From: Actinomycetales bacterium
GTDB lineage: Bacteria > Actinomycetota > Actinomycetes > Actinomycetales > Microbacteriaceae
Reading direction: 5' to 3'
DNA length: 64,000 nt
Assembly (NCBI GenBank): GCA_017308515.1
Contig: JAFKEN010000006.1
Coordinates: 478,479 to 542,478, forward strand
Position 1 is the stretch's first letter, and each line of letters begins with the position of its first letter. The notes beneath the pieces were generated by a model. That model was not told the DNA's origin, did no database searches, and saw nothing but the letters and a program-made list of their open reading frames with translations. Made by a program: the position numbers and the translations under genes. Of the stretch, positions 1-8,690 are shown in pieces.

Positions 1-1
1 T

Positions 2-481
2 ATTGCGGAGTTCACCCGCTGGCTCGCCGAGACCCAGTCGGTCATCTTCCTTGGGCGCCACGTCGGCTATCCCGTCGCGCTCGAGGGGGCGCTCAAGCTC
101 AAGGAGATCGCCTACATCCACGCGGAGGGCTTCGCGGCCGGCGAGCTCAAGCACGGGCCGATCGCGCTCATCGAGCCGGGACAGCTCGTCATCGTGCTCG
201 TGCCCAGCCCGCGCAACGACGACTCGCTGCACCCCAAGGTGGTCTCCAACATCCAGGAGATCCGGGCGCGCGGCGCGCGGGTCATCGCGATCGCGGAGGT
301 CGGGGACGTCGCGGTCGTGCCCTTCGCCGACGAGGTGATCCGCATCCCGTTCGCCGGTCCGTTCTTCGAGCCGATCCTCGGCGTGGTGCCGCTGCACATC
401 TTCGCCATGGAGATGGCCTCGGCCAAGGGGCTCGACGTCGACCAGCCGCGCAACCTGGCGAAGTCCGTCACGGTGGAGTGA
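2..481 (+). CDS. glmS: Glucosamine-fructose-6-phosphate aminotransferase (isomerizing), C-terminal part
   Basis: Only the last 159 codons are in the window. The protein makes glucosamine-6-phosphate from fructose-6-phosphate and glutamine, the first step to UDP-GlcNAc for peptidoglycan. The visible part is the second SIS (sugar isomerase) domain: ALEGALKLKEIAYIHAE at visible residues 26-42, then AAGELKHGPIAL, and the family's typical C-terminal end RNLAKSVTVE. The N-terminal glutaminase domain lies upstream of the window. The gene sits 43 bases before acpS on the same strand, so it probably heads the cell-wall/tRNA-modification operon. Identification is firm because the C-terminal motifs are highly conserved. 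Confidence 0.95.
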   Translation: MAEFTRWLAETQSVIFLGRHVGYPVALEGALKLKEIAYIHAEGFAAGELKHGPIALIEPGQLVIVLVPSPRNDDSLHPKVVSNIQEIRARGARVIAIAEVGDVAVVPFADEVIRIPFAGPFFEPILGVVPLHIFAMEMASAKGLDVDQPRNLAKSVTVE

Positions 482-524
482 GCCCGCGGCCGCCTCGTCG
501 CGGCCGGGCTGCGAGGATGTCGGC

Positions 525-896
525 ATGAGCATCGCGGGCATCGGCGTCGACGTGGTCGACCTCGCCCGCTTCGAGCGAGCCTTGGCGCGGACGCCCGGCC
601 TGCGCGAGCGCCTGTTCGCCGAGAGCGAACTGGTCGCGCGCGGGCGGGAGCTGCCGCTGCGCTCGCTCGCGGGGCGCTTCGCCGCGAAGGAGGCGCTCAT
701 GAAAGCGCTGGGCGACACCGAGGGCATCCGCTGGCACGACATGCGGATCGTGAGCGACGCGGAGGGCGACCCCGCGTTCGAGCTCGCCGGAGCCGCGGCC
801 GCGATCGCCGCGCGCCGCGGCATCACCGCCGTGCACGTGTCGATGTCGCACGACGCGGGCGTCGCGGTCGCGCAGGTCATCGCGGAGGCCACGTGA
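525..896 (+). CDS. acpS: Holo-[acyl-carrier-protein] synthase
   Basis: The enzyme transfers 4'-phosphopantetheine from CoA to the serine of acyl carrier protein, activating fatty-acid synthesis in the cytosol. At 123 aa it has the usual AcpS length. The Mg/CoA-binding motifs are visible: GIGVDVVDLARF at residues 5-16 (Asp9) and RFAAKEALMKALG with Glu56. The C-terminal segment VHVSMSHDAGVAVAQV is the conserved last strand pair. The start is ATG, preceded by GAGGA eight bases upstream. The same sequence can also be read as a -10 hexamer (GAGGAT, 513-518) ending six bases before the ATG. Its stop overlaps the alr start by four bases (GTGA). Confidence 0.96.
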   Translation: MSIAGIGVDVVDLARFERALARTPGLRERLFAESELVARGRELPLRSLAGRFAAKEALMKALGDTEGIRWHDMRIVSDAEGDPAFELAGAAAAIAARRGITAVHVSMSHDAGVAVAQVIAEAT

Positions 897-2062
897 GCGA
901 GGCGAGCGAGACGGACTCGCCCGCCGCGACGGCGAGGCCCGATCCACGGGCACGCGAGGCGCGCATCGACCTCGGGGCGATCCGCGCCAACACCGCCGCG
1001 CTGCGGGAACTCGTGGCGCCCGCCCGCGTCATGGTCGTCGTCAAGGCGGGCGCCTACGGTCACGGTGCGGTGCCGGTCGCCCGCGCCGCGCTCGAGGGCG
1101 GCGCCGACGAGCTGGGCGTCGCCGACATCGCCGAGGCGCTCGAGCTGCGCTCGGCGGGGATCACCGCCCCCGTGCTCGCGTGGCTGCATGCGGGAGGGCT
1201 CGACGCCGCCTTCGCCTCCGCCGTGGCGGCGGGCGTCGAGCTCGGCGTGAGCTCGCTCGCGCAGCTCGAGGCGGTGGCGCGGGCCGCAGAGGCCGGTGCC
1301 GGCGGCCCCGCGGTCGTGCACCTCAAGATCGACACCGGGTTGAGCCGCAACGGCCTGTCGCCGGCGCAGGCGCCGAGCGTCGTCGCCCGCGCACGGGAAC
1401 TCGAGAGCGCCGGGCTCGTGCGGGTGCGCGGCATCTTCTCCCACCTCTCGAACACCTCGCACGACGACGACGACGCGCAGCTCGCGGTGCTGCTCGAGCA
1501 GATCGCCGCCGCCGGGGCCGCGGGCCTGTGCCCCGAGGTGCGCCACCTCGCCGCGAGCGAGGCGGCGATCACCCGGCCCGACCTGCGCCTCGACATGGTG
1601 CGGCTCGGGATCGCGGTCTACGGGCTCCCCCCGAGTCCCGCGATCGACGTCGCGAGACTCGGGCTGCGCCCCGCGATGGAGCTGCGCGGTGCGATCGCGG
1701 CGATCCGGCGGGTGCCGGTCGGGGCCGGTGTCTCCTACGGGTTCACGCACCGCACCGCCCGCGCGACGCACCTCGCTCTGGTGCCCCTCGGCTACGCCGA
1801 CGGCCTGCCGAGGGCGGCCTCCGGCCGCGCCGAGGTCGCGATCGGCGGAGAGCGGTTCCCGATCGTCGGCCGGATCGCCATGGATCAGTGCGTCGTCGAG
1901 ATCGGCGACGCGCCCGTCGCGGTCGGCGATTCCGTGGTGCTGTGGGGCGACCCCGCGACGGGGGCGCCGAGCGCCGAGCAGTGGGCGCTCGACGCCGGCA
2001 CGATCGGCTACGAGATTGTGACGCGCGTCGGCCCGAGGGTGCCGAGGGTGCCGGTCGGATGA
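893..2062 (+). CDS. alr: Alanine racemase (PLP-dependent)
   Basis: It interconverts L- and D-alanine for peptidoglycan. The 389-aa length is normal for the family. The PLP lysine is Lys51 in VVVKAGAYGHG; most homologues have KADAYGHG or KANAYGHG, so the glycine after KA is unusual. The catalytic tyrosine is Tyr282 in GAGVSYGFTHRT. The first ~24 residues are a disordered Ala/Pro/Arg-rich tail before the conserved RIDLGAIRANTAALR. Translation starts at GTG inside the acpS stop (GTGA), and its own stop overlaps tsaE (ATGA), so it is translationally coupled on both sides. Confidence 0.96.
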   Translation: MSEASETDSPAATARPDPRAREARIDLGAIRANTAALRELVAPARVMVVVKAGAYGHGAVPVARAALEGGADELGVADIAEALELRSAGITAPVLAWLHAGGLDAAFASAVAAGVELGVSSLAQLEAVARAAEAGAGGPAVVHLKIDTGLSRNGLSPAQAPSVVARARELESAGLVRVRGIFSHLSNTSHDDDDAQLAVLLEQIAAAGAAGLCPEVRHLAASEAAITRPDLRLDMVRLGIAVYGLPPSPAIDVARLGLRPAMELRGAIAAIRRVPVGAGVSYGFTHRTARATHLALVPLGYADGLPRAASGRAEVAIGGERFPIVGRIAMDQCVVEIGDAPVAVGDSVVLWGDPATGAPSAEQWALDAGTIGYEIVTRVGPRVPRVPVG

Positions 2063-2544
2063 TCGAGCTCACCGTGCCCGACGCCGCGTCGATGGAGGCG
2101 CTCGGGGCCCGGATCGCGCCGCTGCTGCGCGCCGGCGACGTGCTGCTGCTCGACGGCGAACTCGGCGCGGGCAAGACGACGCTCACGCGCGGCCTCGGCG
2201 CCGCGCTCGGGGCGCGCGGCGCGATCACGAGCCCGACCTTCGTGCTGGCGCGCGAGCATCCGACCGCCGGCGGGGTACCGCTCGTGCATGTCGACGCGTA
2301 CCGCCTGCCGGGAGCGGTCGAGCTCGACGACCTCGATCTCGACTGGGCGGGAGCGATCACGGTCGTGGAGTGGGGATCCGGCAAGGTCGAGTCGCTCGTC
2401 GACGCCTGGCTGCGGGTGGCCCTCGATCGCCCGACGGGGGTCGCCGCCGACACGGACGGGGAGGAGCCGGACGAGCCGCGTCGCGTCGTCATCCGCGGCC
2501 ACGGCGCGCGGGGGCGCGAGCTCGAGGCGGCGCTGCGGGCCTGA
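2059..2544 (+). CDS. tsaE: tRNA t6A biosynthesis ATPase TsaE
   Basis: TsaE is the ATPase that supports the TsaB-TsaD complex in making N6-threonylcarbamoyladenosine on ANN-decoding tRNAs. The Walker A motif GELGAGKTTLTRG is at residues 33-45, followed by the family motif SPTFVLAREH and HVDAYRLPGAVELDDLDLDW. The 161 aa are typical of actinobacterial TsaE, and the extra Asp/Glu-rich stretch near residue 135 is a loosely conserved insertion. The start ATG lies in an ATGA overlap with alr. tsaB follows after 38 bases. Confidence 0.95.
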   Translation: MIELTVPDAASMEALGARIAPLLRAGDVLLLDGELGAGKTTLTRGLGAALGARGAITSPTFVLAREHPTAGGVPLVHVDAYRLPGAVELDDLDLDWAGAITVVEWGSGKVESLVDAWLRVALDRPTGVAADTDGEEPDEPRRVVIRGHGARGRELEAALRA

Positions 2545-2582
2545 GCGCTGCACGCGCAAGCAGCGCACGGGAGAATGGGGAC

Positions 2583-3191
2583 GTGCTGCTCGCGATCGAC
2601 ACCTCCGCCGGCACGGCCGTCGCGGTCGTGGATCGCGCGGGCGCCATCCTGGCCGAGCGCGCCGATGCCGCGACGCGGCGCCACGTCGAGGTGGTCGGGG
2701 ATCTGCTGCGCGCGGCGCTCGCCGAGGCGGGCATCGGGGCGTCGGAGATCACCGGCGTCGTCGCCGGGATGGGCCCCGGTCCGTTCACCGGGCTGCGGGT
2801 CGGCATTGCGGCGGCCCGAGCCTTCGCATTCGGAGTCGGCTGCCCGGTCGTGCCGGTCGTGTCGCATGACGCCGTCGCGCTCGGCCGGGCCGAGCCGGTC
2901 GTCGTGGCGACCGACGCGCGCCGACGCGAACTCGCGGTCTCGCACTACGGGCCGCCCGACGCCGGCGGGCTGCCGGCGCGGCTCGCCGGCCCCGAGCTCG
3001 TTCCCGCCGGACCGATCGAGGTGCCGATCGGGGCGACGCTGCTCGAGGTGAGCGAGATCCCCGCGGGCGCGCTCGGCGCGCTCGGGGCGCGGCTGCTCGA
3101 ACTCGGTCGGCGGCTCGGGCCCGGAGAGCCGCTCTATCTCCGCGCCCCCGACGTGACGCTCTCGGCCGGCCCCAAGCGGGTGACCGCGTGA
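2583..3191 (+). CDS. tsaB: tRNA t6A biosynthesis scaffold TsaB
   Basis: TsaB dimerises with TsaD in t6A synthesis. The 202-aa protein has the ASKHA-fold signatures [16 protein letters not shown] at the N-terminus and [17 protein letters not shown] near residue 60, with the C-terminal YLRAPDVTL typical of TsaB. I chose GTG at 2583 because it gives the conserved start directly before LLAIDTS; the GAGAAT hexamer at 2571-2576 ends six bases before it, compatible with an internal leaderless promoter, and no good Shine-Dalgarno is present. The stop overlaps the rimI start by four bases (GTGA). Confidence 0.93.
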   Translation: MLLAIDTSAGTAVAVVDRAGAILAERADAATRRHVEVVGDLLRAALAEAGIGASEITGVVAGMGPGPFTGLRVGIAAARAFAFGVGCPVVPVVSHDAVALGRAEPVVVATDARRRELAVSHYGPPDAGGLPARLAGPELVPAGPIEVPIGATLLEVSEIPAGALGALGARLLELGRRLGPGEPLYLRAPDVTLSAGPKRVTA

Positions 3192-3681
3192 ATGTCGCGC
3201 TGCGCCCAGCCGGGGTCGAGGATCTCGACGCGATCGACGCCCTCGAGCGCCGGTTGTTCCCCGAGGACGCCTGGGCGCGGGAGACGATCGCGGCGGAGCT
3301 CGAGGGCCCGCACGGCTATTACCTCGTCGCGGAGGAGCGTCCGGCGGGCGACGGGATCGCCGCGGTGCTCGGCTACGCCGGCCTGCTCGCCCCCCGCGGC
3401 TCCGGGCAGGGCGACGTGCAGACGCTCGCGGTCGTCCCGGAGGCTCGCGGTCGGGGGCTCGGGCGCGCGCTGCTGCGGGCGCTGCTCGCCGAGGCGGCCG
3501 AGCGGGGTGCGGACCAGGTGTTCCTCGAGGTGCGCGCCGACAACGACGTGGCGCAGAGCCTGTACACGGCCGAGGGCTTCACCGCGATCGGGCGACGCCC
3601 GCGCTACTACCGCGGCGGCGTCGACGCGATCGTCATGGCCCGGAGCGCGCCCGCGTCCACGCCCGCCGGGGGAGTGGGCGC

Positions 3682-3685
<4 letters not shown>
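3188..3685 (+). CDS. rimI: Ribosomal-protein-alanine N-acetyltransferase RimI (GNAT)
   Basis: A GNAT-fold acetyltransferase that classically acetylates the N-terminal alanine of ribosomal protein S18. The acetyl-CoA motif A is visible as [21 protein letters not shown] at about residues 80-100, followed by [20 protein letters not shown], a hallmark of RimI. The length of 165 aa is normal. It lies between tsaB and tsaD with 4-bp overlaps on both sides, the usual actinobacterial arrangement. In some actinobacteria the GNAT domain is fused to TsaD; here they are separate. Confidence 0.94.
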
Positions 3686-4725
<1,040 letters not shown>

Positions 4726-4790
4726 CGGTGGACGCCTCACGGCGGCCTCGTTAGGCTGACGGCACGTCCGATCCAACGAGGAGACCATTC

Positions 4791-5132
4791 ATGTCGGAGA
4801 CCACCCCGCCTCCGGGCGACCCCGCCGTTCCCGCGCCCGGTGCACCGGCCGCGCCGAAGGCCCCCACGCCCATCCTGAGCATCCTGTCGCTCGTCGGCGG
4901 CGGGCTCGGCGTCCTGCTCGCCTGCTGCTGGGGCTCGGGCATCCTGTTCGCCATCGCGGGCATCGTGCTCGGCTTCCTCGGGCGCCGTCGCGAGCCCAAC
5001 GGCAAGGGCCTGGCGATCGCCGGCATCATCTGCGGTTTCGCCGCCGTCCTGATCAGCATCATCGCGATCATCGTCGGCCTCGTGATCGGCTTCAGCTGGA
5101 TCCCGTTCGCGAGCAGCTACAACTACTACTGA
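4791..5132 (+). CDS. Small DUF4190-like membrane protein
   Basis: A 113-aa protein with a Pro/Ala-rich soluble N-terminus (about 35 residues) and two hydrophobic segments, ILSLVGGGLGVLLACCWGSG and GLAIAGIICGFAAVLISII, separated by the basic loop RRREPNGKGLA. This two-helix layout with a GRRR/GKGLA loop matches the DUF4190 family of small actinobacterial membrane proteins, whose function is unknown. GAGGAG lies 7 bases before the ATG, and a -10-like TAGGCT is seen at 4752-4757. It stands alone between tsaD and a terminator hairpin. Confidence 0.75.
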   Translation: MSETTPPPGDPAVPAPGAPAAPKAPTPILSILSLVGGGLGVLLACCWGSGILFAIAGIVLGFLGRRREPNGKGLAIAGIICGFAAVLISIIAIIVGLVIGFSWIPFASSYNYY

Positions 5133-5155
5133 GTCGCGTCCCCGGTGCGCCGGAA

Positions 5156-5188
5156 GAAGGGGGTCGGTCCGAGGGGCCGGCCCCCTTC
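5156..5188. terminator. Intrinsic terminator-like hairpin after the DUF4190-like gene
   Basis: A 12-bp stem (GAAGGGGGTCGG / CCGGCCCCCTTC, one G-T pair) with a 9-base loop. It starts 24 bases after the stop codon at 5132. There is no strong T tract, as is usual in high-GC actinobacteria. It lies between convergent genes and could serve both strands. Confidence 0.65.
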
Positions 5189-5234
5189 GTCGTCCCGTGG
5201 GCTCCGGGGCCCGGTTCGACGGCCCGGCCGCTTG

Positions 5235-5293
5235 GCACGACTCGGTTGCTCAGCACGACTCGGCCGCCGAGCAGGACTCAGCCGCCGAGCAGG
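5235..5293. repeat. Three imperfect 18-bp tandem repeats at the 3' end of a gene
   Basis: Units at 5235-5252, 5253-5270 and 5271-5288, plus a partial fourth (GCAGG). Units two and three differ at two positions (GCACGACTCGGCCGCCGA and GCAGGACTCAGCCGCCGA); the first is more diverged. The minus-strand stop codon of the DUF2752 gene (5278-5280) lies inside the third unit, so the array straddles the end of that gene. Confidence 0.8.
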
Positions 5294-5676
5294 TTCCTGA
5301 TGATCCCGGTATAGGCGAGCGTCGCCCCCAGCACGACCGGGACGGTCCAGGTGAGGATCCGCGCCGCGCGGTCCCGCCCGGTCCAGATGGCCGCGACGGC
5401 GAGGGCCACCAGGACCCCGGCGACGTAGATCATGAGGACCGCCGGGTTGAGCTGCCACGACTGCGCGAGATCGCCGTGGAAGAGCGAGAACGCCGCCCGC
5501 GTGCCCCCGCACGCCGGGCACTGCCATCCCGTGAGGGTCAGCCACGGGCACGGCGGGAACACCGTCTCCTGGTACGGGTCGTGCCCGGCGAAGAACAGCG
5601 CGCCGCCGACGTGCGCGCCGACGATCGCGGCGGCGGTCACGCCGACCCCGAGGGCGCGGCGGCGGGAGATCGGCAT
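5278..5676 (-). CDS. DUF2752 family membrane protein
   Basis: A 132-aa membrane protein with the DUF2752 signature CPWLTLTGWQCPACGGTRA near residues 43-61, in which four cysteines and TG are conserved. Hydrophobic segments lie at residues 9-29, 82-100 and 112-127. Function is unknown; homologues are common single-copy actinobacterial membrane proteins. GGGGAGG precedes the ATG, with TAGGCT (a plausible -10) about 25 bases upstream. The stop codon lies in a tandem-repeat array. It is transcribed away from the methyltransferase gene region and converges on the DUF4190-like gene. Confidence 0.85.
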   Translation of the reverse strand: MPISRRRALGVGVTAAAIVGAHVGGALFFAGHDPYQETVFPPCPWLTLTGWQCPACGGTRAAFSLFHGDLAQSWQLNPAVLMIYVAGVLVALAVAAIWTGRDRAARILTWTVPVVLGATLAYTGIIRNLLGG

Positions 5677-5768
5677 CCGGCACCTCCCCTCCGTGCCAGC
5701 CTAACGAGCAGGGTTGCGGCGCGGGAGGGGCACTGCGCCATGGGTCGCGCCGAAGGGACGTGGAACGC

Positions 5769-6950
5769 TCAGAGCCGCTCGGCAAGGATCGCCGTCCGCT
5801 CTCCCGCGATCCGGGTGAGCACGAGCGTCGCCGAGCCCTTGCCCTCGGGCTTGAGCCGCCGTCGCAGCGCCGCGGGGTCGACATCGACGCCGCGGGTCTT
5901 GATCTCCACGATCCCGACGCCGCGGTCAGTGAGGGCGCGGCGCAGCACCCGCTCGTCGAGCGGCAGGCGCTCGAGCACCCGGAAGCCGGCGCCGAAGGGG
6001 GTGACGGGCGCGTCGTCCGTCGTGATCCACGCGATCTCCGGGTCGAGCATGCGCCCCTCGAGCCGTCGCGCCAGGTCGCCGATGAGGCGCGCGCGGATCA
6101 CCGCCCCCGCCGGCTCGACGAGGTACCGACCCAGCTCCCCGGCCGGCGCATCGGGCGCATCCTCGGCGGCGGCGAGCTCGGCGGGCGCCTCGCCGGCCGA
6201 GCCGAGCACGAGCGCCGCGCGCCGGACCCCGTCGCGCGCGAGCGCGCCCGACCACAGCACCAGCTCGACGGTCTCGCGCTCGACGCTCACCCACTGGGCC
6301 TCGAACTCGGGAGGGATGAGCGCGCGGTCCATCCCGGGCGCGAGCTTGATGCCGGTCGGCACCCCGCGCGCCAGCTCGAAAGCCCACTCGAGGGAGGGCG
6401 ACCAGTCGGCGGGGTCGTCGAGCCGCCGCCCCGACCCGCGTCGGGCGGGGTCCAGCCAGACGCCGCCGATCCCCGCGAGGTCCACCTCCTCGGCCGCGGC
6501 GCACTCCACCCGCGCGTCGGGGAAGGGGGCGAGGTTGTAGGACGCGATCGCCGCGGTCACCTCGTCGCGGTCGACGGCGATGACGCCGAGATCGAGGGCC
6601 GCGAGCGCGATCGCGTCGCCGCCGATGCCGCACCCGAGATCCGCGACCACGTCGATGCCCGCGGCGGGGAACCGACCGGCGTGCGTCGCGGCGACCCGCA
6701 GCCGGGTCGCCTGCTCGAGCCCGTCGCGCGTGAAGAGCATGCGCGCGGCGAAGTCGCCGAACTTGGCGCGGGCGCGCGCCCGCAGGCGCGCCTGGGTCAG
6801 CACGGCCGCGACGAGCTCGGGGGAGTGCCCCGCCGCCCGCAGCCGGGAGACGAGCCGCACGACGTCGGCGCTCTCCTCGATCGGGCCGACCTCGTCGAGC
6901 AGTCGCAGGCCCTCGGGCGTCAGCAGCGTGCCCAGTTCGTCGCGATCCAC
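5769..6950 (-). CDS. THUMP-like-domain class I SAM-dependent methyltransferase
   Basis: A roughly 393-aa protein with a SAM-binding motif DLGCGIGGDAIALAALDLG followed by VDRDEV, then GVWLDPARRGSGRRLDD, which marks a family of actinobacterial class I methyltransferases with a C-terminal THUMP-like domain. The C-terminal LVLTRIAGERTAIL fits that domain. Substrate is unknown; a nucleic-acid substrate is suggested only by the THUMP resemblance. The reading frame stays open up to 7076, but that would run through the groES promoter and both CIRCE boxes, so I chose the GTG at 6950. A TTG at 6980 is an alternative. It is divergent from groES. Confidence 0.82.
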   Translation of the reverse strand: MDRDELGTLLTPEGLRLLDEVGPIEESADVVRLVSRLRAAGHSPELVAAVLTQARLRARARAKFGDFAARMLFTRDGLEQATRLRVAATHAGRFPAAGIDVVADLGCGIGGDAIALAALDLGVIAVDRDEVTAAIASYNLAPFPDARVECAAAEEVDLAGIGGVWLDPARRGSGRRLDDPADWSPSLEWAFELARGVPTGIKLAPGMDRALIPPEFEAQWVSVERETVELVLWSGALARDGVRRAALVLGSAGEAPAELAAAEDAPDAPAGELGRYLVEPAGAVIRARLIGDLARRLEGRMLDPEIAWITTDDAPVTPFGAGFRVLERLPLDERVLRRALTDRGVGIVEIKTRGVDVDPAALRRRLKPEGKGSATLVLTRIAGERTAILAERL

Positions 6951-6998
6951 CTCCCCATCCTCGCCCGCGCGCCGCGCCAACGGGTGCCGCGCCACCGT

Positions 6999-7025
6999 CT
7001 GGCACTCGCGTTGTCCGACTGCCAG
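6999..7025 (+). promoter_or_regulatory. CIRCE element 1 (HrcA operator) upstream of groES
   Basis: CTGGCACTC-N9-GACTGCCAG: nine-base arms with a nine-base spacer, eight of nine positions self-complementary. The CIRCE consensus is TTAGCACTC-N9-GAGTGCTAA. It overlaps the -35 hexamer of the groES promoter, so HrcA binding would block RNA polymerase. Confidence 0.85.
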
Positions 7026-7039
7026 CGATGGGCTAGCAT
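7011..7039 (+). promoter_or_regulatory. groES promoter
   Basis: -35 TTGTCC at 7011-7016, 17-bp spacer, -10 TAGCAT at 7034-7039, giving a start near 7046. The -35 lies within CIRCE 1 and the predicted start within CIRCE 2, which supports the call. Confidence 0.75.
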
Positions 7040-7043
7040 CGTT

Positions 7044-7070
7044 CTGGCACTCGGGCAGTTCGGGTGCCAA
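7044..7070 (+). promoter_or_regulatory. CIRCE element 2 (HrcA operator) upstream of groES
   Basis: CTGGCACTC-N9-GGGTGCCAA: nine-base arms and a nine-base spacer; seven of nine arm positions pair exactly. It covers the predicted transcription start and is centred 45 bases downstream of CIRCE 1. Confidence 0.8.
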
Positions 7071-7096
7071 CCCCACGTCTCAGGAAGAGGTCACAC

Positions 7097-7393
7097 GTGT
7101 CGGTCTCCATCAAGCCGCTCGAGGATCGCATCGTCGTCAAGCAGCTCGAAGCCGAGCAGGTCACCGCGTCGGGTCTCGTGATCCCCGACACCGCGAAGGA
7201 GAAGCCCCAGGAGGGCGAGGTCGTCGCCGTCGGGCCGGGCCGCATCGACGACCACGGCAACCGCGTTCCGCTCGACGTCGCCGTGGGCGACAAGGTCGTG
7301 TACTCGAAGTACGGCGGCACCGAGCTCAAGTACGGCGGCGAGGACTACCTCGTGCTGTCGGCGCGCGACGTGCTCGCCATCATCGAGAAGTGA
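7097..7393 (+). CDS. groES: Co-chaperonin GroES (Hsp10)
   Basis: GroES caps the GroEL folding chamber in the cytosol. The 98-aa protein has the family features [13 protein letters not shown] at the start, the mobile loop region [19 protein letters not shown] (Ile-Val-type edge), VVAVGPG and [26 protein letters not shown] at 7097 is chosen because AGGAAGAGG lies at 7082-7090 and the family start matches. No groEL follows: the next gene is rarD after a strong terminator, so groES is transcribed alone under two CIRCE operators. Confidence 0.96.
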   Translation: MSVSIKPLEDRIVVKQLEAEQVTASGLVIPDTAKEKPQEGEVVAVGPGRIDDHGNRVPLDVAVGDKVVYSKYGGTELKYGGEDYLVLSARDVLAIIEK

Positions 7394-7445
7394 CGCTCGG
7401 GCTCTGATCGCCCTCGCGTTCCCGCCTCCGCGCGGGACCGTGTCA

Positions 7446-7480
7446 CGAACCCCCCGGCGGATCGCCCGCCGGGGGGTTCG
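7446..7480 (+). terminator. Intrinsic terminator after groES
   Basis: Perfect 15-bp stem (CGAACCCCCCGGCGG and its complement) with a 5-base loop ATCGC, starting 53 bases after the groES stop. No poly-T tract. Confidence 0.8.
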
Positions 7481-7507
7481 CCGTCTCGCGCGGCGATAAG
7501 GTCGAGC

Positions 7508-8500
7508 GTGCCCACCGCCCCGGATCGTCGCGGGGACTCCCCGTCCGGCTTCGCCTTCTCGATCGGCGCCTACCTGCTGTGGGGCGCGCTTCCGCTGTAC
7601 TTCCTGCTGCTGGCGCCCTCGGGGCCGTTCGAGATCGTCGCGTTCCGCATCCTCATGTCGCTCGCGTTCTGCGCGCTGCTGCTGACCGCGACGCGCGCCT
7701 GGCGCCCCTTCCTCGCGCTGCTGCGCGACGGCCGCGTGCTGGGCACCATGGCCCTCGCCGGCGTGCTCATCTACGTCAACTGGCAGACCTACGTGATCGC
7801 CATCACCTCGGGGCGGGTCATCGAGGGGGCGCTCGGCTACTTCATCAACCCGCTCGTCACGGTGCTGCTCGGCGTCCTCGTGCTGCGGGAGCGGCTGCGG
7901 GTCGCGCAGTGGGCGGCGATCGGGATCGCGACCGTCGCGATCCTCGTCATCGCGCTGGGCTACGGGGAGTTCCCGTGGATCTCCCTCGCGTTGGCCTTCT
8001 CCTTCGGGCTCTACGGCTTCATCAAGAAGCGTGTCGGCGATCGCATCGACGCGGTCAGCGGTCTGACGCTCGAGACGCTGTGGCTCGCGCCGGTCGCCGC
8101 CGTCCAGCTCGTCGTCGTGGGACTCGTCTCCGGCCTCGTGGTCGGCAGCGCGGGGGCGGGGCACGTCGCGGCGATGATCGGGGCCGGCGTCGTGACGGCG
8201 ATCCCGCTGCTGCTGTTCGCGGCGGGCGCGCGGCGACTGCGGCTCGTGACGATCGGGCTCGTGCAGTTCTTCGCGCCGGTGATCCAGTTCCTCATCGGGG
8301 TGATCGTGCTGCGCGAACCGATGCCGCTCGAGCGCTGGATCGGTTTCGGGCTGGTGTGGCTCGCGCTCGCCGTGCTCGTCGTCGACATGGTGCGATCGAG
8401 TCGCACCTCGCGCTCGGCACGGGCGGCGGTCGCGACGGATCCCGCGGTCGCCGAGGCGGCCTGGGCCGAGGCCGATCTCGGCACCGAGCCGCGCCCCTGA
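7508..8500 (+). CDS. rarD: RarD-type EamA family transporter
   Basis: A 330-aa inner-membrane protein of the drug/metabolite transporter superfamily. The N-terminal region GAYLLWGALPLYFLLLAPSG and the following FEIVAFRILMS are characteristic of RarD, and about ten hydrophobic segments span the chain up to LVWLALAVLVVDMV. The last ~35 residues are a soluble tail. Substrate is unknown; E. coli RarD was linked to chloramphenicol sensitivity but without a defined substrate. Translation starts at GTG 7508; TAAGGT at 7497-7502 lies five bases before it and no Shine-Dalgarno is visible, suggesting leaderless mRNA. Confidence 0.88.
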   Translation: MPTAPDRRGDSPSGFAFSIGAYLLWGALPLYFLLLAPSGPFEIVAFRILMSLAFCALLLTATRAWRPFLALLRDGRVLGTMALAGVLIYVNWQTYVIAITSGRVIEGALGYFINPLVTVLLGVLVLRERLRVAQWAAIGIATVAILVIALGYGEFPWISLALAFSFGLYGFIKKRVGDRIDAVSGLTLETLWLAPVAAVQLVVVGLVSGLVVGSAGAGHVAAMIGAGVVTAIPLLLFAAGARRLRLVTIGLVQFFAPVIQFLIGVIVLREPMPLERWIGFGLVWLALAVLVVDMVRSSRTSRSARAAVATDPAVAEAAWAEADLGTEPRP

Positions 8501-8557
8501 GGCGGCGAGCCGTCCCGAACGCGCGCACGAGCGGTTCCGTCGTCGGCGTGCGCCGAA

Positions 8558-8590
8558 TGTAACGATTGCGCTGCGTTACATGCTCGTAAC
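8558..8590 (+). promoter_or_regulatory. Inverted repeat upstream of livK, GlnR-like operator candidate
   Basis: Perfect seven-base inverted repeat TGTAACG-N9-CGTTACA at 8558-8580, followed by a further GTAAC at 8586-8590. The right half GTTAC-N6-GTAAC matches the spacing of actinobacterial GlnR boxes (GTnAC-N6-GAAAC). A -10-like TACATT is at 8623-8628. Regulator identity is inference. Confidence 0.5.
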
Positions 8591-8690
8591 AACGGGGAAT
8601 CGTCGTGTGCCGCTTCGCCCACTACATTCGGTCGCAGGCGCGGGGCTCCGCCGCGTGCCGTTGTCCTGTCAAGAACCACCAAGGAGTGAC

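Noticed and set aside
6951-7076. N-terminal extension of the THUMP-like methyltransferase by 42 codons.
   Set aside because: It would run through the groES promoter and both CIRCE boxes and lacks family similarity.
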